A stretch of 64,000 nucleotides of DNA from NCBI GenBank assembly GCA_963796325.1, contig CAWCLF010000001.1, positions 2,294,001 to 2,358,000 of the forward strand. The letters are read 5' to 3'. The number at the start of each line of letters is the position of its first letter. Position 1 is the stretch's first letter. The notes beneath the pieces were generated by a model that made no database searches, had not been told where the DNA came from, and saw only the letters and a program-made list of their open reading frames with translations. Source of the stretch: CAVYGN01 sp963796325. GTDB lineage: Bacteria > Spirochaetota > Brevinematia > Brevinematales > JAOACQ01. The translations under genes were made by a program, and so were the position numbers. Below, one piece after another: positions 52,973-62,516 of this stretch.

Positions 52973-55900
52973 CGTAATCCTCCGAAAGGTCCAGTTCCCG
53001 GGTTATCTGCCCTGCCTCAAGGATCTTTTTATATTCAAGCGGCATAACTTTAATAAAACGGCCCTTCAGCCTGGCAAGATTGTCAAGAATATCCTTTGCA
53101 TAAACGCTTCCCGTATATTTATGGTGATCATATATCAATTGGCCGATCAGGTTAAGGTCTTCCATGCCGATTTCCTGCAGTTCAACCATGTCAAGATTGC
53201 ATTTCTTTTTAAATTTTCCGTCCGCATCAAAAACATATGCTACGCCTCCGGACATCCCGGCGGCAAAATTCCTGCCTGCCGGACCAAGGACAACTACCTT
53301 GCCCCCGGTCATATATTCGCAGGCATGATCCCCGACTCCCTCCACAACGGCCAGAAGTCCGGAATTCCTGATGCAGAATCTTTCTCCCGCAATTCCGGAA
53401 ATATATGCTTCGCCGCTGATAGCCCCGTAAAAGGTCGTATTTCCGATAATAATATTCTCCTCGGTTTTATAACTTGATTTCTTATCAGGATAAATAATTA
53501 TTTTACCGCCTGAAATCCCTTTGCCGACATAATCATTTGCCATCCCTTCGAGCTCGAAGGTCACTCCTTTTGAAAGCCATGCTCCGAAGCTCTGGCCGGC
53601 GGTTCCTTTGAAACGGAACCATACTGTATCGGCAGGCAGGCCCTGTTCGCCGTATCTCTTGCATATCTCGCCGGACAGCATAGCTCCAGTGGTCCTGTCG
53701 CTGTTGCGTATTGTGAATTCTCCTTTCACCGGTTCTGATTTTTTCAAAGCTCCCGCTGCTTTTCTTATCAGTTTCCTGTCAAGCACGTCCTTGATCCCAT
53801 GGTCCTGTGCTTTATTAAAATACAGGACATTCTCCTGTGATGCTTCCGGTTTATATAAAACCCTGCTTAAATCGATATTTTTTGCCTTTCCGCAAAGCAT
53901 TTCCTGATTGATTTCCAGGAGTTCGGTCCTTCCTATCATTTCATCAACGGTTCTTACACCCAGGGATGCCATGATCTCCCTTAACTCCATTGCAACAAAA
54001 TGAAAATAGTTGATTATATGCTCGGATCTTCCCCTGAACCTGTTCCTCAGTACTTCATCCTGTGTAGCTACGCCGACTGAACATGTATTGAGATTGCAAT
54101 GCCTCAGCATGACGCAGCCGATGGCTATCAGTACCGCCGTTCCGAAACCGAACTCTTCGGCGCCGAGCAGTGCTGCTATTGCGACGTCTCTGCCTGTCCT
54201 CAACTGTCCGTCGGTCTGGAGCCTTACCCTGTTCCGAAGGTTGTGCAGAACAAGTGTCTGGTGAGTTTCAGAGAGGCCGAGTTCCCAGGGCAGCCCCGCA
54301 TTTCGTATCGAACTCAGGGGAGAAGCTCCTGTCCCTCCGTCCCCGCCCGATATCAGTATCATATCGGCATGGCCCTTTGCCACGCCTGCAGCTATTGTTC
54401 CCACTCCGATTTCCGAAACAAGCTTTACACTTATCCTTGCGCGGGGGTTTGTATTTTTAAGATCGAAAATGAGCTGGGCCAGGTCCTCTATCGAATATAT
54501 ATCATGATGCGGAGGCGGCGATATCAGGGTTACCCCCGGGGTAGTATACCTTGTTTTAGCTATATTCATGCTTACCTTATGACCGGGAAGCTGACCCCCT
54601 TCTCCGGGCTTGGCGCCCTGCGCAATTTTAATCTGTATTTCTTCGGCATTACACAGATAGTTAGTCGTTACTCCGAATCTTCCTGAAGCCACCTGCTTTA
54701 TCGCACTGCGCAGGTTTTCACCGCCGGGCATTATTATAAACCTTGAAGGATCCTCGCCGCCTTCACCGGTGTTCGATTTCCCTCCAAGACTATTCATAGC
54801 CCTGGCAATTGTTTCATGAGCCTCTTTTGACAGGGACCCGAAACTCATGGCCCCCGTCGCAAACCTCCTGAATATTGCTTTCAGGGGTTCGACTTCATCG
54901 ATCGGGACGGGCCTTGCATTTTTGAATTTAAGCAAGCTGCGGAGAGTAACCGGATTATTCGACTGATCGTTGATAAGGCCGGCAAATTCCTTGTATCTGT
55001 TATAATCATTTTTTCTGACAGAATCCTGAAGACTCGCAATTGTATCGGGGTTCCATAAATGTCTTTCTCCGTCTTTTTTCCATTGATAGATCCCGCCCAT
55101 ATTGAAAAGCTCTATTTTTGAATCCTGTTTTAATGGAAAAGCTTCACGGTGCCTTTCAACAGCTTCAAGAGCGGCGGTGTCGAAACCGATCCCTTCGATT
55201 CTTGATACCGTCCCTGAAAAACAGCTGTCGATTATTTCCTGCGAGAGGCCGAGAGCTTCATATATCCCGGCGCCCCGGTAACTCTGAAGAGTCGATATGC
55301 CCATTTTGGAAAGTATTTTTTGTATTCCTTTATTTACAGCCTTTATATAATTGCTTACAGCCGTTTCGGGACTTAAGCTTATTTCCTTTTCTTTTACCAG
55401 GTATTTTACAGCCTCATATGCAAGGTACGGATTGATGCAGTCCACTCCGTATGCAAGAAGAAGCGCATAGTGGTTTACCTCTCTTACTTCCCCGCTTTCT
55501 ATTATTATTCCCGCACTTGCCCTTTTACCCTCTTTTACAAGGCATTGATGAAGGTAGCCTGCCGCAATCAGGGCAGGAATGGCGGCATATTTTTTACCTA
55601 CTCCCCTGTCGCTCAAAATGAAGAAATAATATCCGCCGGAAATCGAATCAAGAACATCCCTGCACATGCCGTCAAGACTTTTCAAAAATGTCCCCTGCAG
55701 GCCGGCTTCGAATAAAATGGGAATTGTTTTCGCCTTCAATCCTGCAGTTTTTAACGAAGCTATCCTTTCAAGATCCGCATTCGTCAAAACCGGTGTTTTT
55801 ATCCTGATCCTCCTGCAGAAAGCCGGAGATTCGTCAAGCAAATTAGCCCTGGGGCCAAGGTAACTTTCAAGGCTCATGACGATTTCTTCCCTGATAGGAT

Positions 55901-57536
55901 CGATTGCCGGATTGGTCACCTGCGCAAACAACTGTTTAAAATAATTATAAAACAGCTGATTTTTTTTAGATAAAACCGCATGAGGAGTATCGCTGCCCAT
56001 TGAACCGGCCGGTTCCTGAGCGTTAACCGCCATTGGTTTGAGTATGAACCTCAGGTCTTCCCTCGAGTAACCGAAGGCTCTGAGCAGGGTCAGAAAATCA
56101 AGTGCATCTTTCGGATCCGCTTTTTTTATTACCCTCGATTGAGGTAATTTTTCAAGGGGCGTCATGTTTTCATCGATCCAGGTCCCGTAAGGCTTCCTTG
56201 AGGCCATCTTCTGCTTGATTTCTTCATCGCCGATTATTTCTCCGGCCGCGGTATCTATCAAGAGCATTTTACCCGGCGTAAGCCGGGCGCTTTTCAATAT
56301 ATCCTCCGGCGGTATATCGAGGACTCCGACCTCTGAAGCCATAACAATAAGACCTTTATTCGTTATTATGTAACGGGCAGGACGAAGTCCGTTCCTGTCC
56401 AGCATTGCGCCGAGGTATCTGCCGTCAGTAAAAGCTATGGCGGCAGGGCCGTCCCATGGTTCCAAAAGGCATGCATGATACTTGTAGAAATCCCTGATTT
56501 GTTTATCCATGGAACTGTCTCTTTCCCAGGCTACAGGTATCAGCATCATCATAGAGTGTGCAGGCGATCTGCCTGATAATGTCAACAATTCAAAAACATT
56601 ATCCAGTGAAGCGGAATCGCTTCCCCCCGGCGTTATAACGGGAAATATTTTCTTTAAATTATCTCCGAAAAGTCTGCATTCCAGGAGGTTTTCGACTGTT
56701 TTCATTGAATTAATATTGCCTTTCAGAGTATTTATCTCTCCGTTATGTGCCAGGAATCTGAAAGGCTGCGACAGCTCCCACGATGGAAATGTGTTTGTGC
56801 TGTAGCGGGAATGTACAATGCAGACGGCTGTCTTTATATCAGGGTCTCTGAGATCGGGAAAAAAATTTTCAAGCTGAGAGGGTTTTAGCAGACCCTTATA
56901 ACTCAATGTTCTGCTTGAAAGGTTGGTTATATAAAAAAAATGTTTTTCCTCAAGTCTCGATAAACATACCGTATTTTCAATTATTCTCCTTGCAAGATAA
57001 AGTTTTCTTTCAAACCACAGGTCATCCCTGCCCTTCAAGGGATCCGGCCGGTTGCCCATCCCTATAAAGACCTGTTCAATGAAAGGCTCGGTCGATCTTG
57101 CATATTCTCCTATATCCGTATTATCAATAGGCACTTTCCTCCAGCCTAAAAGTTTGAGATTATTTTCCACTATTGTTTTCTCAAAAATATTCCTGCAAAC
57201 TTTTCTTTCTTCAGCATTCTGCGGCAGAAATATCATTCCTGTGCCGTATTCTCCCGGCGAGGGGAGGCGGATATTTTCCGTCAGGCAGACTTTTAATAAA
57301 AAATCATGGGGTATCTGAATAAGAATTCCCGCTCCGTCGCCGGTTTTAGGATCGGCGCCGGTGGCTCCCCTGTGGGCGAGCCTGTTCAATACCTCAAGTC
57401 CCTGCCTTAATATTTCATTTGATTTATCTCCTTTGATATTGCATACGAACCCTACTCCGCACGAATCCTTTTCAAAACCCGGTTCATAGAGGCCCCGGCT
57501 TTTCAATAACATACAATTACCCCGCTGTTCATGCAT
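52965..57536 (-). CDS. gltB: Glutamate synthase large subunit
   Basis: A 1523-residue enzyme making two glutamates from glutamine and 2-oxoglutarate. The N-terminal Ntn glutaminase has its Cys in KDSCGVGFV (Cys 26), after a short propeptide. The central region and the FMN-binding barrel follow; the barrel has SGGDGGTGASPLSSIRNAGLPWELGL. Its [3Fe-4S] cysteines are in CVMLRHCNLNTCSVGVATQ. The C-terminal GXGXG domain has GMANDYVGKGISGGKIIIYP and GAISGEAYISGIAGERF. Full length for the family. ATG 57536 or 57512 could start it. Confidence 0.97.
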   Translation of the reverse strand: MHEQRGNCMLLKSRGLYEPGFEKDSCGVGFVCNIKGDKSNEILRQGLEVLNRLAHRGATGADPKTGDGAGILIQIPHDFLLKVCLTENIRLPSPGEYGTGMIFLPQNAEERKVCRNIFEKTIVENNLKLLGWRKVPIDNTDIGEYARSTEPFIEQVFIGMGNRPDPLKGRDDLWFERKLYLARRIIENTVCLSRLEEKHFFYITNLSSRTLSYKGLLKPSQLENFFPDLRDPDIKTAVCIVHSRYSTNTFPSWELSQPFRFLAHNGEINTLKGNINSMKTVENLLECRLFGDNLKKIFPVITPGGSDSASLDNVFELLTLSGRSPAHSMMMLIPVAWERDSSMDKQIRDFYKYHACLLEPWDGPAAIAFTDGRYLGAMLDRNGLRPARYIITNKGLIVMASEVGVLDIPPEDILKSARLTPGKMLLIDTAAGEIIGDEEIKQKMASRKPYGTWIDENMTPLEKLPQSRVIKKADPKDALDFLTLLRAFGYSREDLRFILKPMAVNAQEPAGSMGSDTPHAVLSKKNQLFYNYFKQLFAQVTNPAIDPIREEIVMSLESYLGPRANLLDESPAFCRRIRIKTPVLTNADLERIASLKTAGLKAKTIPILFEAGLQGTFLKSLDGMCRDVLDSISGGYYFFILSDRGVGKKYAAIPALIAAGYLHQCLVKEGKRASAGIIIESGEVREVNHYALLLAYGVDCINPYLAYEAVKYLVKEKEISLSPETAVSNYIKAVNKGIQKILSKMGISTLQSYRGAGIYEALGLSQEIIDSCFSGTVSRIEGIGFDTAALEAVERHREAFPLKQDSKIELFNMGGIYQWKKDGERHLWNPDTIASLQDSVRKNDYNRYKEFAGLINDQSNNPVTLRSLLKFKNARPVPIDEVEPLKAIFRRFATGAMSFGSLSKEAHETIARAMNSLGGKSNTGEGGEDPSRFIIMPGGENLRSAIKQVASGRFGVTTNYLCNAEEIQIKIAQGAKPGEGGQLPGHKVSMNIAKTRYTTPGVTLISPPPHHDIYSIEDLAQLIFDLKNTNPRARISVKLVSEIGVGTIAAGVAKGHADMILISGGDGGTGASPLSSIRNAGLPWELGLSETHQTLVLHNLRNRVRLQTDGQLRTGRDVAIAALLGAEEFGFGTAVLIAIGCVMLRHCNLNTCSVGVATQDEVLRNRFRGRSEHIINYFHFVAMELREIMASLGVRTVDEMIGRTELLEINQEMLCGKAKNIDLSRVLYKPEASQENVLYFNKAQDHGIKDVLDRKLIRKAAGALKKSEPVKGEFTIRNSDRTTGAMLSGEICKRYGEQGLPADTVWFRFKGTAGQSFGAWLSKGVTFELEGMANDYVGKGISGGKIIIYPDKKSSYKTEENIIIGNTTFYGAISGEAYISGIAGERFCIRNSGLLAVVEGVGDHACEYMTGGKVVVLGPAGRNFAAGMSGGVAYVFDADGKFKKKCNLDMVELQEIGMEDLNLIGQLIYDHHKYTGSVYAKDILDNLARLKGRFIKVMPLEYKKILEAGQITRELDLSEDYDG

Positions 57537-57602
57537 TAAACCCTTTTCTACCGGGCGAATAATTCATCACAAAAACCCTTCCCGGTCTCCTGTTTTATAT
57601 AG

Positions 57603-58247
57603 TTATTTTTTAGACCCCCCTAATAATTGTCCCACTTCCTCGTCTGTTGTCTGGGTAAAATCGTCATACCATTCGCCTACCGCAGAAAAATATACAGGTT
57701 TTGAAAAACATATCACTTCGTCGGCCATAATCTCCAGATCCCTGCATGCAGAAGCCGGGGCTACAGGAACGGCAACAACAATTTTTGCGGCCTGCAATTT
57801 TCTAAGAGCTTTCACTGCCGCTTTCATTGTCGCTCCGGTTGCAAGCCCGTCATCGATCAGGATCACTGTCTTATCTTTAATGACCGGCTCCGGAGAGCCT
57901 TGCCGGTATTGAAATTCCCTGCGTTTAAGCTCCTCTTTTTCCGCCTCTGTAATTTTACTTATGTCATCCTGGGAAATACCCAGGCTTCTGACTACATCGT
58001 CATTAAAAACAGTCACTCCTCCGCCGGCAATAGCGCCCATGGCCAATTCGGGGTTCCAGGGAGTACCGAGCTTGCGGACGATGAAGACATCGATCGGGAG
58101 CTGAAGGGCTTTACCGACCTCGTATGCTACCGGAACACCGCCCCTGGGCAAAGCAAGAATGATTGTATCGGGACTTCCCAGGTATTTATCAAGTTTTCCG
58201 GCTAATAGAGATCCCGCTTCCCTTCTATTCTGGAAAACAATATCCAT
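57603..58247 (-). CDS. Phosphoribosyltransferase domain protein
   Basis: From ATG 58247 (GAGGAAG upstream) the product has 214 residues. The PRPP-binding loop is VILIDDGLATGATMKAAV (about residues 126-143). A hood-like N-terminus has ILALPRGGVPVAYEVGKALQLP. The form is that of COG1926-type phosphoribosyltransferases, with unknown acceptor. A longer reading to 58376 runs back into the preceding gap and is not supported. It lies 49 bases after the superoxide reductase gene. Confidence 0.85.
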   Translation of the reverse strand: MDIVFQNRREAGSLLAGKLDKYLGSPDTIILALPRGGVPVAYEVGKALQLPIDVFIVRKLGTPWNPELAMGAIAGGGVTVFNDDVVRSLGISQDDISKITEAEKEELKRREFQYRQGSPEPVIKDKTVILIDDGLATGATMKAAVKALRKLQAAKIVVAVPVAPASACRDLEIMADEVICFSKPVYFSAVGEWYDDFTQTTDEEVGQLLGGSKK

Positions 58248-58296
58248 AAAAACTTCCTCAGGGAGGATGGTACAAATCCGGGATGAAAGGTATATT

Positions 58297-58689
58297 TTAA
58301 AAAGCGATATCCACGCTTGATTCCCAGAGGCCATGAATATTACAGAGACTTTCAGCAATAAGCTTCCCGGGAACATCCAGCTTCAGGTTGAATGTTGCTA
58401 TGGAATTAGAATATACCGGACCCTTGTTCGGGCCGTCGACAGCCTCTCCATGCGCCGAGAAGATGCTCGATCCTACTTCATAAATGAACTTGCCGCCGCT
58501 TGGCATGAAATACAGCTTGATCCAGGAGATGTGGTGTTCCGTTGTATTTGGATGAGGAATTTCCTTGCCTACGGTTACAGTTACCGTGAAGGGAGCCCCC
58601 TGCCTGGCGCTTGAAGCACCGTCGATAACAGGAACATGCTTTTCCTTTTTGAAATCTTCGGTTTTTACATAGTCGCCGATCATAGACAT
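58297..58689 (-). CDS. Superoxide reductase, class II (neelaredoxin-like)
   Basis: A 130-residue non-haem iron protein that reduces superoxide to peroxide in anaerobes. The iron ligands are H18 (EKHVPV, with adjacent E16 and K17), H46 (PHPN), H52 (EHHIS), C116 and H119 (LCNIHGLW). There is no N-terminal desulforedoxin domain, so it is the short class II type. AGGAGG precedes ATG 58689. It is transcribed just ahead of the phosphoribosyltransferase gene. Confidence 0.93.
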   Translation of the reverse strand: MSMIGDYVKTEDFKKEKHVPVIDGASSARQGAPFTVTVTVGKEIPHPNTTEHHISWIKLYFMPSGGKFIYEVGSSIFSAHGEAVDGPNKGPVYSNSIATFNLKLDVPGKLIAESLCNIHGLWESSVDIAF

Positions 58690-58812
58690 AATATGCCTCC
58701 TATCTCTATTCAATAATAACCTTGTGTCATTTCAGGAAAAGATCTCTCAACAAATCTTGATTCAATCTTAGGAAAAGTTAATAATTATTAAGAAAATCGG
58801 CAAATACCAGCT

Positions 58813-58845
58813 CCGCCCCTGCACGCCGGTGGTTAACAGGGGCGG
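58813..58845 (-). repeat. GC-rich hairpin CCGCCCCTG/CAGGGGCGG
   Basis: Perfect 9-base arms (58813-58821 and 58837-58845) with a 15-base loop lie just downstream of the lipoprotein gene 58857-59492. No T-run follows on either strand, so it is not a canonical intrinsic terminator. Confidence 0.55.
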
Positions 58846-58856
58846 TACCGGTTAAT

Positions 58857-59492
58857 CTAATGTACGTTATTGAAAACCTGGAACTTAGGCGTGCCGCTAA
58901 GTATGAATATATCTCTTTTAATGAACGGCTGAATAACCGAAACGACGGCCGAATAACCGTTTATAACATCTGTCGGCGTAATGCCGCTGTATGTTTTACT
59001 TAAAGCCGTCAGATCATTCTGGTAATTGTCCCCGGTTGTCTTGATCCCCCACCATATATACGGCTGTGCAATGTGTAAAAATTCGGTCCTTATATTTCCG
59101 AAATAGAGGATCACTCCCGGGTCCACCTTGAAATCCTTGCCGACATTGACGGAATCGAAGTCCTGACCCTGCATATTCAGGACTATGCTTCGCAGAGTAT
59201 ATTCACCGGGATCGAGCTTTGTAAAGAAATATCCCTGGTCATCATCTAAAGCTATGTAAATTTCTATATCAGGGCTTGATTTCTTCACGATATCAAGGGC
59301 AAGATACGGCTGATTCAGCGAAAATACAGGACTTCTATCGGCATATGAATATGTCCCGTATATATAAGCAAAATTGATATCCGGCCTTCCCCCTGTTAAA
59401 TCATCCGGTCTGATATTCTGTTTATAATTTACAGTACAGGCTGTGATTAAAATCACAACTGGCAATACAGCTGAAAGTAAAAAGCTTTTCAT
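58857..59492 (-). CDS. Hypothetical lipoprotein
   Basis: From ATG 59492 (ATAAGGAGG upstream) the product has 211 residues. The signal peptide SFLLSAVLPVVILITAC ends in a lipobox (LITAC), so Cys 19 is lipidated. A mature domain of about 190 residues is beta-rich: FAYIYGTYSYADRSPVFS, IEIYIALDDDQGYFFTKLDPGEYTLRSIVL, VILYFGNIRT. The PGEYTLRSI part resembles the lipoprotein-type fold seen in DUF2846-like proteins. Function unknown. Confidence 0.65.
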   Translation of the reverse strand: MKSFLLSAVLPVVILITACTVNYKQNIRPDDLTGGRPDINFAYIYGTYSYADRSPVFSLNQPYLALDIVKKSSPDIEIYIALDDDQGYFFTKLDPGEYTLRSIVLNMQGQDFDSVNVGKDFKVDPGVILYFGNIRTEFLHIAQPYIWWGIKTTGDNYQNDLTALSKTYSGITPTDVINGYSAVVSVIQPFIKRDIFILSGTPKFQVFNNVH

Positions 59493-59648
59493 GTCAGCCT
59501 CCTTATAACGGATTAAACGAATTGCGCGCACCAGATTGAAAGTTCACTCCTTCATTAATCTATAATTAATTAAGTCCCGGTTGTCAAGTAAAGATGCACA
59601 TAGTTATCAGTCGATCTTCTCAAATTTTTTTATTATTAAAGATAATAT

Positions 59649-59765
59649 GGGGCACTTCTAATAACTGCCCCTTTGGGGCAGCAAGGTAGTGCCCATTGGG
59701 CGGAATTATTAGATTCAGTATTAAATTATTTTCCAATAATCTAGTTTTTAGAACCGCCCTATGGT
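59649..59765 (+). repeat. Dispersed hairpin element, copy C (two-hairpin form)
   Basis: Left hairpin: GGGCACT (59650-59656) pairs AGTGCCC (59688-59694) around an inner stem TGCCCC-TTT-GGGGCA. Right hairpin: CCATTGGGCGG (59693-59703) pairs with CCGCCCTATGG (59755-59765) with one mismatch. Compared with copy A the outer stem shows a T-A to G-C exchange on both arms, a compensatory change. It ends at a TATAAT box (59765-59770) upstream of the GH3 gene. Confidence 0.7.
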
Positions 59766-59816
59766 ATAATAAAAGGTCTTTGTGGGGTTGGTCATTAACT
59801 TGATAGGAGGAATATT

Positions 59817-61667
59817 ATGTATAAACGAAAGCTCACAGGACATTCTTTGCCGGTGAAGGTTCTGGCAGTTCTGGCGCTGGCATTCTTATTGATCCAGACC
59901 TTGCCATCGGGAATGCATGCAGATAAGGTTATCGAAGCAAAAGTCGAAAAAATGATTAAAAAAATGTCGCTTGAAGAGAAGATCGGCCAAATGACCCAGG
60001 CCGATAAAATATTTCTTCGAAAAGACAGCGACATAAAAGATTATTACCTGGGCTCGCTTCTAAGCGGCGGAGATTCCTATCCCGATGCGAATAATCCCAA
60101 AGCCTGGGCCGATATGATCGATAAATACCAGGAAATAGCCCTGAAAACAAGGCTTAAAATCCCTCTTTTATACGGGATCGACGCTCTTCATGGCAACAAC
60201 AGGGTATATTCCGCGGTAATTTTTCCCCAAAACATAGGTATGGGATGCACAGCGGATCCTTCAATTGTGGAACAGGAAGGCCGCATTACAGCTCTTGAAA
60301 CGGCCGGAATCGGCGCTTATTTCGCCTTTTCGCCCTGCGTGGCGGTGGCCCGTGATATACGCTGGGGCAGGACATACGAGAGCTTCAGCGAAAACCCCGA
60401 TACAGCGGCTCTTTTAGGGGCCTCATTTTTAAAAGGCGAGCAGGGCTCGGATCTGTCCAATTCCGACAGCATCCTCGGCTGCCCCAAACATTTCCTTGCC
60501 GACGGGGGGACTAAATACGGCACCGGGTTGTACGGGGGGCTCGACCAGGGAGATGCCCAGGTAAGCGAAGAAACCATGCGCAGCATGTTTCTGAAACCTT
60601 ACGACGATGCGCTTAAAGCCGGAGCAAGGTCGATAATGGTTTCTTTTTCCAGCTGGAACGGAAAGAAGATGTCGGGAAATAAATATCTCTTGACGACCGT
60701 GCTCAAAGGCGAAATGAAATTCGACGGTTTTCTTATTTCGGACTGGAAAGCCATTAATCAGCTTCCCGGTTCCTATGCGGATCAGGTGGAACTGGCGATA
60801 ACCTCCGGCCTGGATATGATAATGGTTCCGGACGACTATGTATCATTCATTTCAACGTTGAAATCCCTTGTTAAAAAAGGCAGGGTTCCTTTAACTAGAA
60901 TTGACGATGCCGTCAGGAGAATCCTCAGGGTAAAATACGAAATGGATATTTTCGATCACCCGTATGCGGATAGGAAACTGACAGCCGGGATCGGCTCAGC
61001 CGAACATAGAAATATTGCCAGGCAGGCGGTCAGGGAGTCGGTTGTTCTCCTGAAAAATGACAATAAGATCCTGCCGCTTTCCAAAAACATAAAAAAGATC
61101 ATGATCGCAGGTAAAAGCGCGGATGATATAGGTCTGCAGTGCGGAGGCTGGACGCTGACCTGGCAGGGTTCCTGGGGCAGTATAACGCCCGGCACTACTG
61201 TCCTTGCGGCGATAACCAATGCCGTTTCAAAAGATACGAAAGTGGTTTATTCCATAGACGGCAGCGGAGCTGACGGATGCGACGCGGCTGTCGTAGTTAT
61301 CGGGGAAACTCCTTACGCCGAATATAAGGGTGATATATTAAGCTCCGGAGAAAGGAGCCTGGCCCTTGACGATTACGATACGACCGCCATCGATAATGTA
61401 AAGAAATCCGGAGTGCCGATGATCATAGTCCTGATTTCGGGGCGGCCCATGATCATTAGCGATGCGCTCAAGGGTGCGAAAGCCTTTCTGGCAGCATGGC
61501 TGCCGGGAACGGAGGGAGAAGGTATAGCTGACGTCCTCTTCGGAGACTATGCGCCTACAGGCAAGCTGTCATTTTCATGGCCTAAAACCATGGAAGAGAT
61601 CCCGATCCATATGGGCGACACGAATTACGATCCTTTATTCCCGTACTGCTTCGGTTTAACCTATTGA
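59817..61667 (+). CDS. Glycoside hydrolase family 3 beta-glucosidase
   Basis: A 616-residue exported enzyme. Signal peptide about residues 1-35 (VKVLAVLALAFLLIQTLPSGMHA). The GH3 N-terminal barrel has MSLEEKIGQMTQAD, YGIDALHGNNRVYSAVIFPQNIGMG, GRTYESFSENP and the nucleophile Asp in FLISDWKAI (about residue 305). The C-terminal GH3 domain ends GKLSFSWPKTMEEIPIHMGD. It cuts terminal beta-glucose residues from oligosaccharides in the periplasm. ATAGGAGG precedes ATG 59817. Confidence 0.95.
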   Translation: MYKRKLTGHSLPVKVLAVLALAFLLIQTLPSGMHADKVIEAKVEKMIKKMSLEEKIGQMTQADKIFLRKDSDIKDYYLGSLLSGGDSYPDANNPKAWADMIDKYQEIALKTRLKIPLLYGIDALHGNNRVYSAVIFPQNIGMGCTADPSIVEQEGRITALETAGIGAYFAFSPCVAVARDIRWGRTYESFSENPDTAALLGASFLKGEQGSDLSNSDSILGCPKHFLADGGTKYGTGLYGGLDQGDAQVSEETMRSMFLKPYDDALKAGARSIMVSFSSWNGKKMSGNKYLLTTVLKGEMKFDGFLISDWKAINQLPGSYADQVELAITSGLDMIMVPDDYVSFISTLKSLVKKGRVPLTRIDDAVRRILRVKYEMDIFDHPYADRKLTAGIGSAEHRNIARQAVRESVVLLKNDNKILPLSKNIKKIMIAGKSADDIGLQCGGWTLTWQGSWGSITPGTTVLAAITNAVSKDTKVVYSIDGSGADGCDAAVVVIGETPYAEYKGDILSSGERSLALDDYDTTAIDNVKKSGVPMIIVLISGRPMIISDALKGAKAFLAAWLPGTEGEGIADVLFGDYAPTGKLSFSWPKTMEEIPIHMGDTNYDPLFPYCFGLTY

Positions 61668-61670
61668 AAA

Positions 61671-61757
61671 AAGTCGTCAGTCGAAAGTCGGTAGCCGGCA
61701 GTCGAATGGTTATGAAAGCGCCAATTAGACTGTTGACTGCCGGCTGCCGGCTGTTTA
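61671..61757. repeat. GACTGTC/GACTGCC array, copy 3
   Basis: Contains perfect 11-base arms AGCCGGCAGTC (61693-61703) and GACTGCCGGCT (61735-61745), plus extra GCCGGCTGCCGGCTG units. It fills the gap between the GH3 stop and thyX, and could fold into a long hairpin in the mRNA leader. Confidence 0.7.
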
Positions 61758-61770
61758 CAGGGGAGCGGTT

Positions 61771-62421
61771 ATGACCGTAAGTCTTCTTTCAATAACCGGT
61801 GATTCTGAAAAGTTAATAGAATACTGTTCGCGGATATGCTACAACTCTTTTCACAGGATGCAAGAATCATCGCATGAAGCCCTGCTGTCAGGCCTCCTTA
61901 AAAACGGCCATCATTCTCTTTTTGAACATGCATGTGCGACCTTTCTTATAGATGAAATATCCAGGTCATGCTCGCATCAGCTTGTAAGGCATAGATTTGC
62001 ATCTTTTACTCAGGAATCCCAGCGTTATGTCAAAGAAGAAGCCCTCAATTACACAGTTCCTCCGTCGATCGGCAGCAATCCCGAAGCGATGGAAATTTTC
62101 CAGGAATCGCAGCTCAAAAGTCATGAATCCTATAACCTTCTTATCGATCTTGGAATAAAAAAAGAAGATGCAAGGTATGTCAATCCTAACGCAAGCCGCA
62201 CCACGATTGCAATGACGGCGAATTTCAGGGAATGGCTGCATATTATTGATTTAAGGGTCAGCCTCCATGCCCAGTGGGAAATACGCGATCTCTGTACCCT
62301 TGTCTGGAAGGAACTGTTCAGGAACGCCCCGTCGGTATTCGGTTTTTGCTATTTTCAGTATTGGAGCAAGGATGCCGATTATAAAAAAGAAATTTTTGAA
62401 AATAAAATAAAAATGGCTTGA
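61771..62421 (+). CDS. thyX: FAD-dependent thymidylate synthase
   Basis: A 216-residue ThyX, making dTMP from dUMP with FAD and methylene-folate, without ThyA homology. The signature lies at about residues 75-88 as RHRFASFTQESQRYV, a variant of RHRxxSxNExSxR. NASRTTIAMTANFREWLHIIDLRV follows. GGGGAGCGG lies before ATG 61771, just after the repeat array. No dihydrofolate reductase is nearby. Confidence 0.95.
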   Translation: MTVSLLSITGDSEKLIEYCSRICYNSFHRMQESSHEALLSGLLKNGHHSLFEHACATFLIDEISRSCSHQLVRHRFASFTQESQRYVKEEALNYTVPPSIGSNPEAMEIFQESQLKSHESYNLLIDLGIKKEDARYVNPNASRTTIAMTANFREWLHIIDLRVSLHAQWEIRDLCTLVWKELFRNAPSVFGFCYFQYWSKDADYKKEIFENKIKMA

Positions 62422-62516
62422 CACGATTGATAAAAAACTATAAACTTAACCGGAATGACAGAGCGGAAATCTTCTGCTCGGTAAGTTTATCATATAATCC
62501 TTAATTAAGGACCGCT

